From: Nesterenkonia sandarakina
GTDB lineage: Bacteria > Actinomycetota > Actinomycetes > Actinomycetales > Micrococcaceae
Reading direction: 5' to 3'
DNA length: 64,000 nucleotides
Assembly (NCBI RefSeq): GCF_013410215.1
Contig: NZ_JACCFQ010000001.1
Coordinates: forward strand, 1,736,001 to 1,800,000
In this document: in pieces, positions 24,582-34,723 of the stretch
How positions within the stretch are numbered: the first letter of the stretch is position 1
Layout of the letters: every line of letters begins with the position of its first letter
Notes under the pieces: model-generated
The model's database searches: none
What the model saw: the letters and a program-made list of their open reading frames with translations, nothing else
Told to the model about the DNA's origin: nothing
Program-made: the position numbers and the translations under genes

Positions 24582-26216
24582 ATGCACGTCAACAAGACAT
24601 CCCGTCGCTCTCGCGCGACGGGAGCTGTCGCCGTGACCGCGGCCGCCACTCTGGCGCTCGCGGCCTGCGGCGGTGGCGACAACGGCGGCGCCGGCAACGG
24701 CGAAGCCGCTGAGGGCGTTGAAGGCGGCGGCACCGTCTCCGCCTACAACTGCGAACCCCAGTTCCTCGTCCCGGCGAACTCCACCGAGGTCTGCGGATCC
24801 TGGGTCCTGGGCTCGCTGTTCACCGGCCTGACCCAGACCGACTTCGACACCTACGAGCCCACTGCGGGCGTGGCGGAGTCCTGGGACACCGAGGACAACG
24901 TGACCTGGACCTTCACCCTGGGTGAGGACTGGACCTTCCACGACGGCGAAGCGATCACCGCACAGACCTTCGTGGACACCTACAACTGGGCCGTTGATCC
25001 CGACAACGCGCAGCAGAGCGCCAACTTCTTCGACAACTTCCTGGGCTACCAGGAGGTCGTCGACGGCGACGCCGAGGAGATGGAAGGCGTCCGCGCGGTG
25101 GATGACTACACCCTCGAGATCGAGCTCACCGAGCCCTTCTCGCCGCTGCCCGACATGCTGACCTACACCGCCTTCTACCCGCTGCCCTCGGTCGCCTACG
25201 ACGACATCGAGGCTTTCGAGCAGGCTCCGGTGGGCAACGGTCGCTACATGATGGACGGGGAGTGGGAGCACGACCAGCAGATCGCGGTTAACCGCTTCGA
25301 GGACTGGGCCGGTGAGAACCCAGGTCTTCCCGAGCGCATCGAATGGAAGATCTACTCCGAGGTCGACACCGCCTACCTGGACGTCCAGGCCGGCAACCTC
25401 GACATCCTGGATAACGCCCCGGCGAACCGCCGCACCACGGTGGAGGCCGACTTCGGTGACAACGCGCAGGACTTCGACACCTCATCCTTCACCTACCTGG
25501 GCTTCCCGCTGTACCAGGAGGAGTTCCAGGACGTCGATGTGCGCCACGCGCTCTCCATGGCCATCGACCGCGAGCTGATCATCGACAACATCTTCGACGG
25601 CGCGCAGACCCCGGCGGAGAACATCATTCCCCCGGACCTGATCGAGGGCAATGAGAACACCTGCGAGTTCTGCCAGTACGATCCTGAGGCAGCCGCAGAG
25701 CTCTACGAGGAAGCAGGCGGCCCGGATGAGCTGACCGTGTACTTCAACTCCGGTGCCGGTCACGAGGACTGGGTCGAGGCCGTGGCCAACCAGTGGCGCG
25801 ACAACCTGGGCATCGAGGACATCACCTTCGAGTCCCTGGAGTTCGCCCAGTACCTGGGTCTGCACGATGAGCAGGAGATCACCGGACCGTACCGGCTGGG
25901 CTGGACGCTGTCCTACCCGAGCGCGCAGTACGCCATGGAGCCGATCTACTCCACCGGCGCTTCCTCGAACTACGCCGACTACTCCTCCGAGGAGTTCGAC
26001 GATCTGCTCAGCCAGGCCAATGCCGAGACTGATCCCGATGCCGCGGCGGAGCTCTACACCGACGCCGAGGCGATCCTCCTCGAGGACATGCCGGTCATTC
26101 CGCTGTGGTTCACCAACTACCAGGTGGTGCACAGCGACCGGATCGACGGCGAGTCCATCTTCATGGACCAGGCCACCTTCACCCGCCTGGAGCAGGTGGT
26201 GGTGACCGAGGAGTAG
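24582..26216 (+). CDS. Peptide ABC transporter substrate-binding lipoprotein (second system)
   Basis: The 544-residue family-5 solute-binding lipoprotein has a lipobox ending at Cys29 (TLALAAC), a Gly/Asn-rich linker and the mature DppA/OppA fold: SLFTGLTQTDFDTYEP, GEDWTFHDGEAITAQTFVDTYNW, APVGNGRYMM and the final EDMPVIPLWF. It binds the substrate of the second importer encoded immediately downstream. A 208-bp gap upstream separates it from the first importer and contains a possible -10 TAAACT near 24491, so it probably has its own promoter. Confidence 0.94.
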   Translation: MHVNKTSRRSRATGAVAVTAAATLALAACGGGDNGGAGNGEAAEGVEGGGTVSAYNCEPQFLVPANSTEVCGSWVLGSLFTGLTQTDFDTYEPTAGVAESWDTEDNVTWTFTLGEDWTFHDGEAITAQTFVDTYNWAVDPDNAQQSANFFDNFLGYQEVVDGDAEEMEGVRAVDDYTLEIELTEPFSPLPDMLTYTAFYPLPSVAYDDIEAFEQAPVGNGRYMMDGEWEHDQQIAVNRFEDWAGENPGLPERIEWKIYSEVDTAYLDVQAGNLDILDNAPANRRTTVEADFGDNAQDFDTSSFTYLGFPLYQEEFQDVDVRHALSMAIDRELIIDNIFDGAQTPAENIIPPDLIEGNENTCEFCQYDPEAAAELYEEAGGPDELTVYFNSGAGHEDWVEAVANQWRDNLGIEDITFESLEFAQYLGLHDEQEITGPYRLGWTLSYPSAQYAMEPIYSTGASSNYADYSSEEFDDLLSQANAETDPDAAAELYTDAEAILLEDMPVIPLWFTNYQVVHSDRIDGESIFMDQATFTRLEQVVVTEE

Positions 26217-26227
26217 TCCTCACAGCC

Positions 26228-26280
26228 CACGGCAGAGGCGCGGCCTGCGCGAAGTCTTCGCAGGTCGCGCCTCTGCCGTG
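26228..26280 (+). terminator. Strong hairpin after the second binding-protein gene
   Basis: Bases 26228-26253 and 26257-26280 form a long, nearly perfect stem with one bulge and a G-U pair. It lies 11 bases after the binding-protein stop and about 140 before the permease start, without a T-tract. Like the hairpin at 19855, it may limit readthrough into, or stabilise the message upstream of, the permease genes. Confidence 0.7.
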
Positions 26281-26420
26281 TCGGCAGCACAGGATTCTCA
26301 GAAATCCTGTCTGAGTCCCTATCATTGATCGCGGCGTCGCCCCCGGCTCAGGAGAAGACCTCTCCGCCGAGACAGACGCTCGGCGCACCCGCGCCATCAC
26401 CCGCACCCACAAGGACAGCA

Positions 26421-27347
26421 ATGACCCGCTATATCATTCGGCGTCTGCTCCAGTTCATCCCGGTCATCCTGATCTCCACGTTGATCGTCTATGCACTGGT
26501 CTTCGCCATTCCCGGTGACCCGATCCGGGCACTGGCCGGAGACCGCCCGATGAGCGACGCCGTCCGGGAGACCCTGCGCGAGCAGTACAACCTGGATGAC
26601 CCGTTCCTCGTCCAGTACTTCAAATACATCTGGGGCATCATCACCGCCCTGGACTTCGGCTCCACCTTCAACGGCCGCCCGGTCACTGACATCATCGAAC
26701 AGCGCCTCCCGGTCACTGCGACCCTGGCCCTGGTCACCTTCGTGATCCAGACCATCATGGGCATCATCGCCGGCATCCTCGCCGCTCTCTACCGCGACCG
26801 GTTCTTCGACCGCTTCGTGCAGGTCTCCACCGTGGCCATGGTGGCGCTGCCCACCCTGGTGATCGGCTTCCTGCTGCAGCTGATCTTCGGCTTGAACCTG
26901 GGCTGGTTCCCGATCGCCGGCGTCAACAACGGCATCTCCAGCTACATCCTGCCGGCGCTGACCATGGCCGCGGTCTCCACCGGCATCCTGGCCCGGCTGG
27001 TGCGCAGCGAACTGCTGGACTCGCTGAAGTCCGACTACGTCCGCACCGCCACCGCGAAGGGCATGAAGCGTACCCGGGTGATCACCCGGCACGGGCTGCG
27101 CAACTCGCTGATCCCCGCGGTCACCTTCATCGGTGCGGATCTCGCCAGCATGATGGCCGGCTCCATCATCGTGGAGACGATCTTCAACCTCCCCGGGCTG
27201 GGCCAGCAGGTGTTCGCCTCCATCCAGGGGCAGGAGGGCACCGTCGTCGTCGGCATCGTGACCCTCTTCGTGCTCTTCTTCGTGGTGATCAACCTGATCG
27301 TTGATCTCCTCTATGGCCTTCTCGACCCAAGGATCCGTTATGAGTGA
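26421..27347 (+). CDS. Peptide ABC transporter permease, DppB type (second system)
   Basis: The 308-residue protein shows the standard DppB pattern: TRYIIRRLLQFIPVILISTL, AIPGDPIRALAGD, the EAA loop YVRTATAKGMKRTRVITRHGLRNSLIPA and the end LIVDLLYGLLDPRIRYE. The ATG at 26421 is chosen because AAGGACA lies just upstream and the frame starts directly with the first helix; upstream extension would add a polar, non-conserved tail. It overlaps the next gene by eight bases. Unlike the first system's permease it has normal length. Confidence 0.95.
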   Translation: MTRYIIRRLLQFIPVILISTLIVYALVFAIPGDPIRALAGDRPMSDAVRETLREQYNLDDPFLVQYFKYIWGIITALDFGSTFNGRPVTDIIEQRLPVTATLALVTFVIQTIMGIIAGILAALYRDRFFDRFVQVSTVAMVALPTLVIGFLLQLIFGLNLGWFPIAGVNNGISSYILPALTMAAVSTGILARLVRSELLDSLKSDYVRTATAKGMKRTRVITRHGLRNSLIPAVTFIGADLASMMAGSIIVETIFNLPGLGQQVFASIQGQEGTVVVGIVTLFVLFFVVINLIVDLLYGLLDPRIRYE

Positions 27348-28278
27348 GATACACCGCCCCGAAGCGCGCGTGGAGCCGATCGACTCCACCCTGGAACCCG
27401 CAGGCGAGCCGGCCAAGACCAAGAAGGTCGAAGAGGCGAGCCTGCTCGCCGACGCCTGGCGCTCGCTGCGCAGAAACCCCTGGTTCATCATCTCCGGGGT
27501 CCTGCTGGTGCTCTTCCTGTCGATGGCGATCTTCCCGCAGCTGTTCACCAGCACCGACCCGCGGGAGTGCCTGCTGGGACGCAGCCGCCAGGCACCCTCG
27601 GCGGAACACTGGTTCGGCACCGACATCCAGGGCTGTGACTACTACAGCCGGGTGATCCACGGCGCCCGGAACTCCATCGCGGTGGGCTTCATCGTGGCCA
27701 TCGGCACCTTCATCATCGCCGTGGTGCTCGGCCTGGTGGCCGGCTACTTCGGCTCCTGGGTCGACGCCGTGATCTCCCGCTTCACCGACATGGTCTTCGC
27801 CGTGCCCTACATCCTGGGCGCACTGGTGTTCCTCAACGTGCTGGAGTCCCGCGGCGTCCGCGAGGTCGCCTTCGTGCTGATCATCTTCATGTGGCCCACC
27901 ATGACGCGCCTGATGCGCGGTTCGGTGATCTCAGTGGTCAACTCCGAGTTCGTGCTCGCCGCCCGCGCCCTGGGCGCCGGCCCGATCACCATCATGCGTC
28001 GGCACATCCTGCCGAACTCGCTGGGACCGGTGATCGGCTACGCCACGGTCTTCACCGGGATCATCATCGGCGCCGAGGCGACGCTGACCTTCCTCGGCGT
28101 CGGCCTGCAGCTGCCCGCGATCTCCTGGGGGCTCCAGCTCTCCGACGCGCAGCCGTTCCTGCAGACCGTCCCGCACCTGCTGCTGTTCCCGGTGATCTTC
28201 GTCGGGCTCACGGTGTTTGCATTCATGACCATGGGCGACGCCATCCGCGACGCCCTTGATCCCAAATCCAAGAAGTGA
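27340..28278 (+). CDS. Peptide ABC transporter permease, DppC type (second system)
   Basis: The 312-residue OppC/DppC-like protein carries an N-terminal cytosolic tail, first helix FIISGVLLVLFLSMAIFPQ, HWFGTDIQGCDYYSRVIHGARNS, and the EAA loop FVLAARALGAGPITIMRRHILPNSLGP. ATG 27340 lies inside the last codons of the DppB gene (ATGAGTGA), indicating translational coupling. The Cys pair around ECLLGR and GCDYY could form an external disulfide. It pairs with the preceding permease in the second importer. Confidence 0.94.
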   Translation: MSEIHRPEARVEPIDSTLEPAGEPAKTKKVEEASLLADAWRSLRRNPWFIISGVLLVLFLSMAIFPQLFTSTDPRECLLGRSRQAPSAEHWFGTDIQGCDYYSRVIHGARNSIAVGFIVAIGTFIIAVVLGLVAGYFGSWVDAVISRFTDMVFAVPYILGALVFLNVLESRGVREVAFVLIIFMWPTMTRLMRGSVISVVNSEFVLAARALGAGPITIMRRHILPNSLGPVIGYATVFTGIIIGAEATLTFLGVGLQLPAISWGLQLSDAQPFLQTVPHLLLFPVIFVGLTVFAFMTMGDAIRDALDPKSKK

Positions 28279-28291
28279 AGGGCTGGATCTC

Positions 28292-29395
28292 ATGACTGAA
28301 TCCCAGACCTCGACCCGGTTCACCCCGGGAACCCGACCCGGCGATGCACCCCTGCTGGAGGTCAAGGACCTCCAGGTGGAGTTCCGCACCAAGGCCGGCG
28401 TGGCCAAAGCCATCAACGGGCTGAACTTCACCCTGCACGCGGGGGAGACCCTCGCGATCCTGGGTGAGTCCGGCTCGGGCAAGTCCGTGACCGCCCAGAC
28501 CATCATGGGCATCCTGGACATGCCCCCGGGCCGGATCGCCGGCGGGGAGATCCGTTACCGCGGCGATGACCTGCTCACCATGGAGGAAGACTCTCGACGG
28601 AAGCTGCGCGGGGTCAAGATCGCCATGATCTTCCAGGATGCGCTCTCCTCGCTGAACCCGGTGCTCCCGGTGGGCTGGCAGATCGCGGAGATGTTCCGCG
28701 TGCACCGCGGGCTCAAGCGCAAGGAAGCCCGGGCCAAGGCCGTGGAGATGATGCAGCGCGTGGGGATCCCCGGCGCCGAGGAGCGTGCCGGGGACTTCCC
28801 GCACCAGTTCTCCGGCGGTATGCGCCAGCGCATCATGATCGCCATGGCCATCGCCCTGGACCCCGATGTGCTGATCGCCGATGAGCCCACCACCGCGCTG
28901 GACGTCACCGTCCAGGCCCAGGTGATGCGGCTGCTGAAGGATCTGCAGACCGAGTTCAACATGGGCCTGATCCTGATCACCCACGACCTCGGCGTGGTCG
29001 CCGACGTGGCAGACAAGATCGCGGTGATGTACTCCGGCCGCGTGATGGAGGCCGCCGACGTCTACGAGACCTACGGCAGGCCGGGACACCCCTACACTCA
29101 AGGGCTGCTGGCCTCGATCCCCAGGATCGACGACGAGGGTGGCCGGCTGCGCGCGATCTCCGGGCTGCCGCCGTCGCTGACCGATATGCCGCCGGGCTGC
29201 CCGTTCAACCCACGCTGCGAGTTCGCCACCGACCGCTGCACCACCGAACGTCCTGAGCTGCGCCTGGTCGCCGAGGGCCACCTCTCGGCCTGTCACTACG
29301 CCGAGGACGTCTACGCCGGCACCGCCACACGCACCCGCCGCCCGTCACCGACCGGCGCCGGGATGATCGCGATCTCACAGGAGGCACCCGAATGA
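28292..29395 (+). CDS. Peptide ABC transporter ATPase, DppD type (second system)
   Basis: The 367-residue ATPase has Walker A GESGSGKS, signature FSGGMRQRI, Walker [12 protein letters not shown] and the C-terminal oligopeptide/dipeptide extension [14 protein letters not shown] with its conserved Cys cluster, which is typical of DppD/DppF proteins and may hold an iron-sulfur cluster. The ATG at 28292 follows the upstream stop by 13 bases. The final codons overlap the DppF gene by four bases. It works in the cytosol as one half of the heterodimeric motor. Confidence 0.95.
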   Translation: MTESQTSTRFTPGTRPGDAPLLEVKDLQVEFRTKAGVAKAINGLNFTLHAGETLAILGESGSGKSVTAQTIMGILDMPPGRIAGGEIRYRGDDLLTMEEDSRRKLRGVKIAMIFQDALSSLNPVLPVGWQIAEMFRVHRGLKRKEARAKAVEMMQRVGIPGAEERAGDFPHQFSGGMRQRIMIAMAIALDPDVLIADEPTTALDVTVQAQVMRLLKDLQTEFNMGLILITHDLGVVADVADKIAVMYSGRVMEAADVYETYGRPGHPYTQGLLASIPRIDDEGGRLRAISGLPPSLTDMPPGCPFNPRCEFATDRCTTERPELRLVAEGHLSACHYAEDVYAGTATRTRRPSPTGAGMIAISQEAPE

Positions 29396-30444
29396 GTCTC
29401 TCAGCACCCGCTGCGGCGGATCCGTTCGCGGAGAAGAAGTCCGTGCTCGAAGTCGACGGCCTGGTCAAGCACTTCCCGATCACCCAGGGCATCGTCTTCC
29501 AGCGCAAGGTCGGCGCGGTGAAGGCGGTGGACGGAGTCAGCTTCAACCTGCGCGAGGGGGAGACCCTGGGCATCGTGGGGGAGTCCGGCTGTGGCAAGTC
29601 CACCCTGGCGAAGCTGCTGATGCGCCTGGAGGAGCCCGACGCCGGCACCGTGAAGTTCCGCGGCGAGGACTTCCTCTCGGTCAAGGGCGATGAGCTGCGC
29701 CGGCTGCGTCGGAAGATCCAGATCATCTTCCAGGACCCCTACACCTCGCTGAACCCGAGGATGTCAGTGGGTGACATCATCGCCGAGCCGTTCAAGCTGC
29801 ATCCGGAGGAGAAGCCCAAGCAGGGCATCCGGAACCGGGTCAAGGAGCTGCTGGACCTGGTGGGGCTGAACCCGGAGCACATCAACCGCTACCCGCACCA
29901 GTTCTCCGGGGGTCAGCGCCAGCGCATCGGGATCGCGCGCGGCCTGGCCCTGAACCCGGATGTGATCATCTGCGACGAACCGGTCTCCGCGCTGGACGTC
30001 TCGGTCCAGGCCCAGGTGATGAACCTGCTCGATGACCTGCAGAAGGAGTTCGGGCTCAGCTACATCTTCATCGCCCATGACCTCTCCGTGGTCCGGCACA
30101 TCTCCGACCGGGTCGGCGTGATGTACCTGGGCAAGCTGGCGGAGCTGGGCACCCAGGACGAGATCTACACCGCTCCGGCGCACCCCTACACCCAGGCGCT
30201 GCTCTCCGCCGTGCCGCTGCCGGATCCCACCATGCGCGGGGCCCGGGAGCAGATCGTGCTGCAGGGGGATCCGCCGAACCCGGCCAACCCGCCTTCGGGA
30301 TGCCGCTTCCGCACCCGCTGCTGGAAGGCCACCGAGATCTGCGCCACCCAGGAGCCGGAGCTGATCTCCCGAGGTCAGATCACCCAGCTCGCAGCCTGCC
30401 ACCACGCCGAGCAGAACGAGAAGGTCATCCCCGCTCACGGCTAG
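29392..30444 (+). CDS. Peptide ABC transporter ATPase, DppF type (second system)
   Basis: The 350-residue partner ATPase contains the DppF-type insert [23 protein letters not shown], Walker A GESGCGKS, signature [14 protein letters not shown], Walker [12 protein letters not shown], and the C-terminal [15 protein letters not shown] Cys cluster. It overlaps the DppD gene (ATGA). It completes the five-gene importer that starts at 24582. The next gene is typA after 293 bases, which hold the typA promoter. Confidence 0.95.
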   Translation: MSLSAPAAADPFAEKKSVLEVDGLVKHFPITQGIVFQRKVGAVKAVDGVSFNLREGETLGIVGESGCGKSTLAKLLMRLEEPDAGTVKFRGEDFLSVKGDELRRLRRKIQIIFQDPYTSLNPRMSVGDIIAEPFKLHPEEKPKQGIRNRVKELLDLVGLNPEHINRYPHQFSGGQRQRIGIARGLALNPDVIICDEPVSALDVSVQAQVMNLLDDLQKEFGLSYIFIAHDLSVVRHISDRVGVMYLGKLAELGTQDEIYTAPAHPYTQALLSAVPLPDPTMRGAREQIVLQGDPPNPANPPSGCRFRTRCWKATEICATQEPELISRGQITQLAACHHAEQNEKVIPAHG

Positions 30445-30552
30445 CCCGGCACACACCGGCGCTCTACATCCCGCGCTGTACACCCGGCGCGCGCCTCTGG
30501 GCGGGGAGCACCCCGTCCGGAGGCGCTGCGCATGCCCGGGTGAGCAGGATCA

Positions 30553-30583
30553 TTGCCGGTCTCGCGGCCCAAGGCCGTACACT
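30553..30583 (+). promoter_or_regulatory. typA: Possible typA promoter
   Basis: TTGCCG (30553-30558) and TACACT (30578-30583) are 19 bases apart in the 293-bp gap before typA. If used, the 5' leader is about 150 bases. Nothing else is recognised in this gap. Confidence 0.4.
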
Positions 30584-30737
30584 TGAAAGGTGTGGTCGCG
30601 ACACGGCGGTTCCGCCGCGCGCTCTGACCCACCCGAATCCACACTGTTGAACCCCGACGCGACCCGGACGAGTCACGCGATGACCTCGCCCGGGAACGAC
30701 CGTCACACTCTCCTCTATGGAAGGCGTTGCCCCTCTT

Positions 30738-32684
30738 ATGACCACTGCTGCCGCTCGTACACTTGCAGGCACTGACGAGCGCCAGGATCTGCGCAACGTC
30801 GCCATCGTCGCCCACGTCGACCACGGCAAGACCACTCTGGTCGATGCCATGCTCACCCAGACCAAGTCGGTCGGCGGCCACGGCGATCTCGAGGACCGGG
30901 TCATGGACTCCGGTGAGCTCGAGAAGGAGAAGGGCATCACGATCCTGGCCAAGAACACCACCGTGTTCTACTCCGGTCCGGCCGCCACCGCGCACGCCGG
31001 CATGGAGGAGGTCACCATCAATGTGATCGACACCCCCGGCCACGCCGACTTCGGTGGTGAGGTCGAGCGCGGCCTCTCCATGGTCGACGGCGTCGTGCTG
31101 CTCGTGGACGCCTCCGAGGGCCCGCTGCCGCAGACCCGCTTCGTGCTGCGCAAGGCACTGAACGCGCAGCTGCCGGTGATCCTGGTGGTGAACAAGACCG
31201 ACCGCCCCGATGCCCGCATCGACGGCGTGGTCTCCGACACCATGGACCTGCTGCTCGGCCTGGCCTCCGACGTCGCCGAGGAGAACCCCGATCTGGACCT
31301 GGACTCCGTGCTGGACGTCCCGGTGGTCTTCGCCTCCGGCAAGGCCGGACGCGCCTCGAAGACTCAGCCCGAGGACGGCGGCCTGCCCGAGGGTGAGGAT
31401 CTGGAGGCGCTCTTCGACACCATCCTGGAGCACGTCCCGGCCCCGAAGTACGACGCCGAAGAGGTCCTCCAGGCCCACGTCACCAACCTTGACGCCTCGC
31501 CCTTCCTAGGCCGCCTGGCGCTGCTGCGCATCTTCAACGGCACGCTGAAGAAGAACCAGCAGGTCGCCTGGGCCCGCAAGGACGGCACCATGAAGACGGT
31601 GAAGATCACCGAGCTGCTCGCCACCAAGGGACTGGAGCGGGTCTCCGCAGACTCCGCCGGGCCCGGCGAGATCGTCGCCGTCGCCGGGATCTCCGACATC
31701 ATGATCGGTGAGACCCTTACCGACCTGGAGACCCCCAAGCCGCTGCCGACCATCACCGTGGATGATCCCGCGATCTCCATGACCATCGGCATCAACACCT
31801 CCCCGATGGCCGGCCGGGTCAAGGGCGCGAAGGTCACTGCCCGCCAGGTCAAGGACCGTCTGGACAAGGAACTCATCGGCAACGTCTCGCTCAAGGTGTT
31901 CCCCACCGAGCGTCCTGACACCTGGGAGGTCCAGGGCCGAGGCGAGCTCGCCCTGGCGATCCTGGTCGAGCAGATGCGCCGCGAAGGCTTCGAGCTGACC
32001 GTGGGCAAGCCCCAGGTGGTGACCCGGGAGATCGACGGGAAGCTGCACGAGCCGATGGAGAACATGACCATCGACGCTCCGGACGAGTTCATGGGTGCGA
32101 TCACCCAGCTCATGGCCGCTCGCAAGGGCACCATGACCACGATGACCAACAACGGCACCGGCTGGATCCGCATGGAGTTCCTGGTCCCGGCCCGCGGGCT
32201 CATCGGCTTCCGCACCAAGTTCCTCACCGACACCCGCGGGGCCGGAATCGCGTCTTCCTACGCGGCCGGCTACGAGCCCTGGAAGGGCCTGATCGAGTAC
32301 CGCACCTCCGGATCGCTGATCTCCGACCGCACCGGCACCGCGACCCCGTTCGCGATGATCAACCTGCAGGAGCGCGGCACCTTCTTCGTGGACCCGCAGG
32401 AAGAGGTCTACGAGGGCATGGTCGTCGGCGAGAACGCCCGCCACGACGACATGGAGGTCAACATCACGAAGGAGAAGAAGCTCACCAACATGCGTGCAGC
32501 CTCGGCAGACTCCTTCGAAGGCCTGACCCCTCCGACCAAGCTCACCCTCGAGGAGTCCCTGGAGTTCGCCAACGAGGACGAGTGCGTCGAGGTCACCCCG
32601 GACTCGATCCGGATCCGCAAGGTCATCCTGAACTCCTCCGAGCGCATGCGTGACTCACGCAAGAAGAAGAGCGCCTCGCAGTAA
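30738..32684 (+). CDS. typA: Ribosome-associated GTPase TypA/BipA
   Basis: About 648 residues with the translational GTPase motifs AHVDHGKTT (G1), DTPGHADFGGEVERGL (G3) and NKTDRPDAR (G4), then EF-G-like domains and the TypA-specific C-terminal domain (GVAPARGLIGFRTKF-type region, YAAGYEPWKG). TypA binds ribosomes and assists 50S assembly and stress-related translation. ATG 30738 is preferred because GGAAGG lies 11 bases upstream and family proteins start near this point. An in-frame ATG at 30717 has no Shine-Dalgarno. The stop overlaps the next gene by one base (TAATG). Confidence 0.96.
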   Translation: MTTAAARTLAGTDERQDLRNVAIVAHVDHGKTTLVDAMLTQTKSVGGHGDLEDRVMDSGELEKEKGITILAKNTTVFYSGPAATAHAGMEEVTINVIDTPGHADFGGEVERGLSMVDGVVLLVDASEGPLPQTRFVLRKALNAQLPVILVVNKTDRPDARIDGVVSDTMDLLLGLASDVAEENPDLDLDSVLDVPVVFASGKAGRASKTQPEDGGLPEGEDLEALFDTILEHVPAPKYDAEEVLQAHVTNLDASPFLGRLALLRIFNGTLKKNQQVAWARKDGTMKTVKITELLATKGLERVSADSAGPGEIVAVAGISDIMIGETLTDLETPKPLPTITVDDPAISMTIGINTSPMAGRVKGAKVTARQVKDRLDKELIGNVSLKVFPTERPDTWEVQGRGELALAILVEQMRREGFELTVGKPQVVTREIDGKLHEPMENMTIDAPDEFMGAITQLMAARKGTMTTMTNNGTGWIRMEFLVPARGLIGFRTKFLTDTRGAGIASSYAAGYEPWKGLIEYRTSGSLISDRTGTATPFAMINLQERGTFFVDPQEEVYEGMVVGENARHDDMEVNITKEKKLTNMRAASADSFEGLTPPTKLTLEESLEFANEDECVEVTPDSIRIRKVILNSSERMRDSRKKKSASQ

Positions 32685-33148
32685 TGACGGCACCGCACCA
32701 GACCGCGGCACCCGCGCGGAGAAGCTCACGGCGACCAGCGCTGCTGGGCGTGTGCTTCTCCGCCGGGCTGGTGCTCGGGATCCTGGGCACCCTGCTGCAC
32801 GGGAACATCCTGGTGCTGGGCTCCACCGAGACCGGCACCGTGCTGCCCTGGGGCGCCGCCCTGGCCCTGCTGATGTGCCTGATGGCGCAGCTCTGGGCCG
32901 GGCTGAAGAGCGGCTCGCTGGCCGAGCCGGTGCTGATGGGAGCGACCACCTTCACCGTGGCCACGATCGCCTACCTCTGGCCAGGACCTGACCAGCTGGT
33001 GGTGCCCTACAGCCCGGAGGCCATGGCGCTGCTGCCCGGTCCCACGCTGGCCTCGCTGATCTGGTGGCTGGGCTCGGCGACGGTCACCCTGATCGCCATG
33101 GTCCTCGTCAAGTGGATCGTGGTGCGGGACCGCGCCGCATCTCGCTAG
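32684..33148 (+). CDS. Small four-helix membrane protein of unknown function
   Basis: The 154-residue protein has a 20-residue basic N-terminus and four hydrophobic helices (about 22-45, 53-72, 80-98 and 125-147) with a Pro-rich extracellular loop. It resembles uncharacterised actinobacterial membrane proteins of the DUF6113 kind found near fdxA, but this assignment is tentative. The ATG overlaps the typA stop (TAATG), so expression depends on typA. Its TAG stop codon also forms the first three bases of the probable fdxA -10 hexamer TAGACT. Confidence 0.7.
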   Translation: MTAPHQTAAPARRSSRRPALLGVCFSAGLVLGILGTLLHGNILVLGSTETGTVLPWGAALALLMCLMAQLWAGLKSGSLAEPVLMGATTFTVATIAYLWPGPDQLVVPYSPEAMALLPGPTLASLIWWLGSATVTLIAMVLVKWIVVRDRAASR

Positions 33149-33185
33149 ACTCTAGTTACGCACCCGTAGAGAGACTGAGGAGTCC

Positions 33186-33506
33186 ATGACGTACATCATC
33201 GCCCTTCCTTGCGTGGATCTGAAGGACAAGGCCTGCATCGATGAATGCCCCGTGGACTGCATCTACGAGGGTGAGCGCATGCTCTACATCCACCCGGACG
33301 AGTGCGTGGACTGCGGCGCCTGTGAGCCGGTCTGCCCGGTGGAGGCCATCTACTACGAGGACGACACCCCGGAGCAGTGGTCCGAGTACTATCGCGCCAA
33401 CGTCGAGTTCTTCGACGAGGTCGGTTCCCCCGGCGGAGCCGCCAAGGTCGGACTGATCCCCAAGGACCACGAGATCGTGGCAGCCCTGCCGCCGCAGCAG
33501 CAGTGA
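33186..33506 (+). CDS. fdxA: 7Fe ferredoxin
   Basis: The 106-residue seven-iron ferredoxin has Cys9, Cys17 and Cys50 for a [3Fe-4S] cluster and Cys21, Cys40, Cys43 and Cys46 for a [4Fe-4S] cluster, in the order expected for actinobacterial FdxA. The C-terminal 50 residues (PEQWSEYYRANVEFFDEVGSP) are the usual extension. It is a cytosolic low-potential electron carrier. GAGGAG lies just before the ATG, and TAGACT (33146-33151) is the likely -10. It is followed by dapC, the usual actinobacterial pairing. Confidence 0.97.
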   Translation: MTYIIALPCVDLKDKACIDECPVDCIYEGERMLYIHPDECVDCGACEPVCPVEAIYYEDDTPEQWSEYYRANVEFFDEVGSPGGAAKVGLIPKDHEIVAALPPQQQ

Positions 33507-33544
33507 CCCCGCAGCACTGATCACCGACCCCCGCGGAGGCACCG

Positions 33545-34723
33545 ATGCTCACTCTTCCCGAGTACCCCTGGGACGCGATGGCGCCCTATCTGGAGAAGGC
33601 CCAGCGGCACCCCGAGGGAGTCGTCAACCTCTCCATCGGCACCCCGGTGGACCCTACTCCTGAGGTCATCCAGGCGGCGCTCACCGCGGCCGCCGATGCC
33701 CCGGGCTATCCCACCACCCACGGCACCCGCACGCTGCGCGAATCCATCTCGGCCTGGTTCGCTCGGCGCCGCGGGGTCACCGGGCTGGATCCGGAGCACA
33801 TCCTGCCCACTGTGGGCTCCAAGGAGCTCGTCGCCTGGCTGCCCACCCTGCTGGGACTCGGCGCTCGCGCCGGGGCCGGGGCCGCCGACGTCGTGCTCCG
33901 CCCGCTGGTGGCGTACCCGACCTATGACATCGGCGCGCAGATCGCCGGGGCCACCCCGCTGGCCACCGATGATCCGCTCGGCCTCGACGAAGAGACGCTG
34001 CAGCGGGTGAAGCTGATCTGGATCAACTCACCCTCGAACCCCACCGGCGCGGTGGCCGGGGTGGAATGGATGCGTCAGGTGGTCGCGTTGGCGCGCCGGA
34101 TCGGCGCCGTGGTCGCCTCCGACGAATGCTACGCCGAGCTGCCCTGGGAGGTCGCCGGGGATGACGTCCCCTCGGTCCTGGACCCGCGGGTCTGCGGCGT
34201 GCACCCGGAGACCGGGGAGCCCGATCATCGGGGTCTGCTGGCGGTGTACTCGGCCTCGAAGCAGTCCAACATCGCCGGATACCGTGCCGCCTTCGCCGCC
34301 GGCTGCCCGGAGCTGATCCACGGGCTGATCAACACCCGCAAGCACGCCGGGATGATCGTGCCTGCCCCGATCCAGGCCGCGCTGACCGCGGCACTGGACG
34401 ACGACGCCCACGTCGCCGCCCAGCGGGAGGTCTACCGCCGGCGTCGTGCACTGCTGGTGCCGGCCCTTGAAGCCGCCGGGCTGCAGATCGAGAAGTCCCA
34501 CGCCGGGCTCTACCTGTGGTGCCGCGCCGCCGGCCCGCAGGGGACGGCGCCGGCTGCCCGCAGCGCAGAGGACACCTGGGCGCTGGTGGAGCAGATGGCG
34601 CAGCGCGGGATCCTCGTCGGGCCCGGGGTCTTCTACGGGGAGCAGGGCAACGGTTACATCCGGGTGGCGCTGACCGCCACCGATGAGCGGATCGCCGCCG
34701 CCGCGCAGCGGCTCACCGCCTGA
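33545..34723 (+). CDS. dapC: Succinyldiaminopimelate transaminase
   Basis: The 392-residue fold-type I PLP aminotransferase contains NLSIGTPVDPTP, YPTTHGTRTLRESI, the PLP lysine in SASKQSNIAGYR and the substrate-binding Arg in YIRVALT. It makes N-succinyl-LL-2,6-diaminopimelate in the lysine/peptidoglycan branch. Placement directly after fdxA is the classic actinobacterial fdxA-dapC pair, and dapD and dapE lie 3-5 kb downstream, so three consecutive pathway enzymes are in this window. GGAGG precedes the ATG. There is a non-conserved Gly/Ala loop near 105-115. Confidence 0.93.
   Translation: MLTLPEYPWDAMAPYLEKAQRHPEGVVNLSIGTPVDPTPEVIQAALTAAADAPGYPTTHGTRTLRESISAWFARRRGVTGLDPEHILPTVGSKELVAWLPTLLGLGARAGAGAADVVLRPLVAYPTYDIGAQIAGATPLATDDPLGLDEETLQRVKLIWINSPSNPTGAVAGVEWMRQVVALARRIGAVVASDECYAELPWEVAGDDVPSVLDPRVCGVHPETGEPDHRGLLAVYSASKQSNIAGYRAAFAAGCPELIHGLINTRKHAGMIVPAPIQAALTAALDDDAHVAAQREVYRRRRALLVPALEAAGLQIEKSHAGLYLWCRAAGPQGTAPAARSAEDTWALVEQMAQRGILVGPGVFYGEQGNGYIRVALTATDERIAAAAQRLTA

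Noticed and set aside
30717-30737. Upstream ATG as the typA start
   Set aside because: There is no Shine-Dalgarno before it, whereas GGAAGG lies suitably before ATG 30738.
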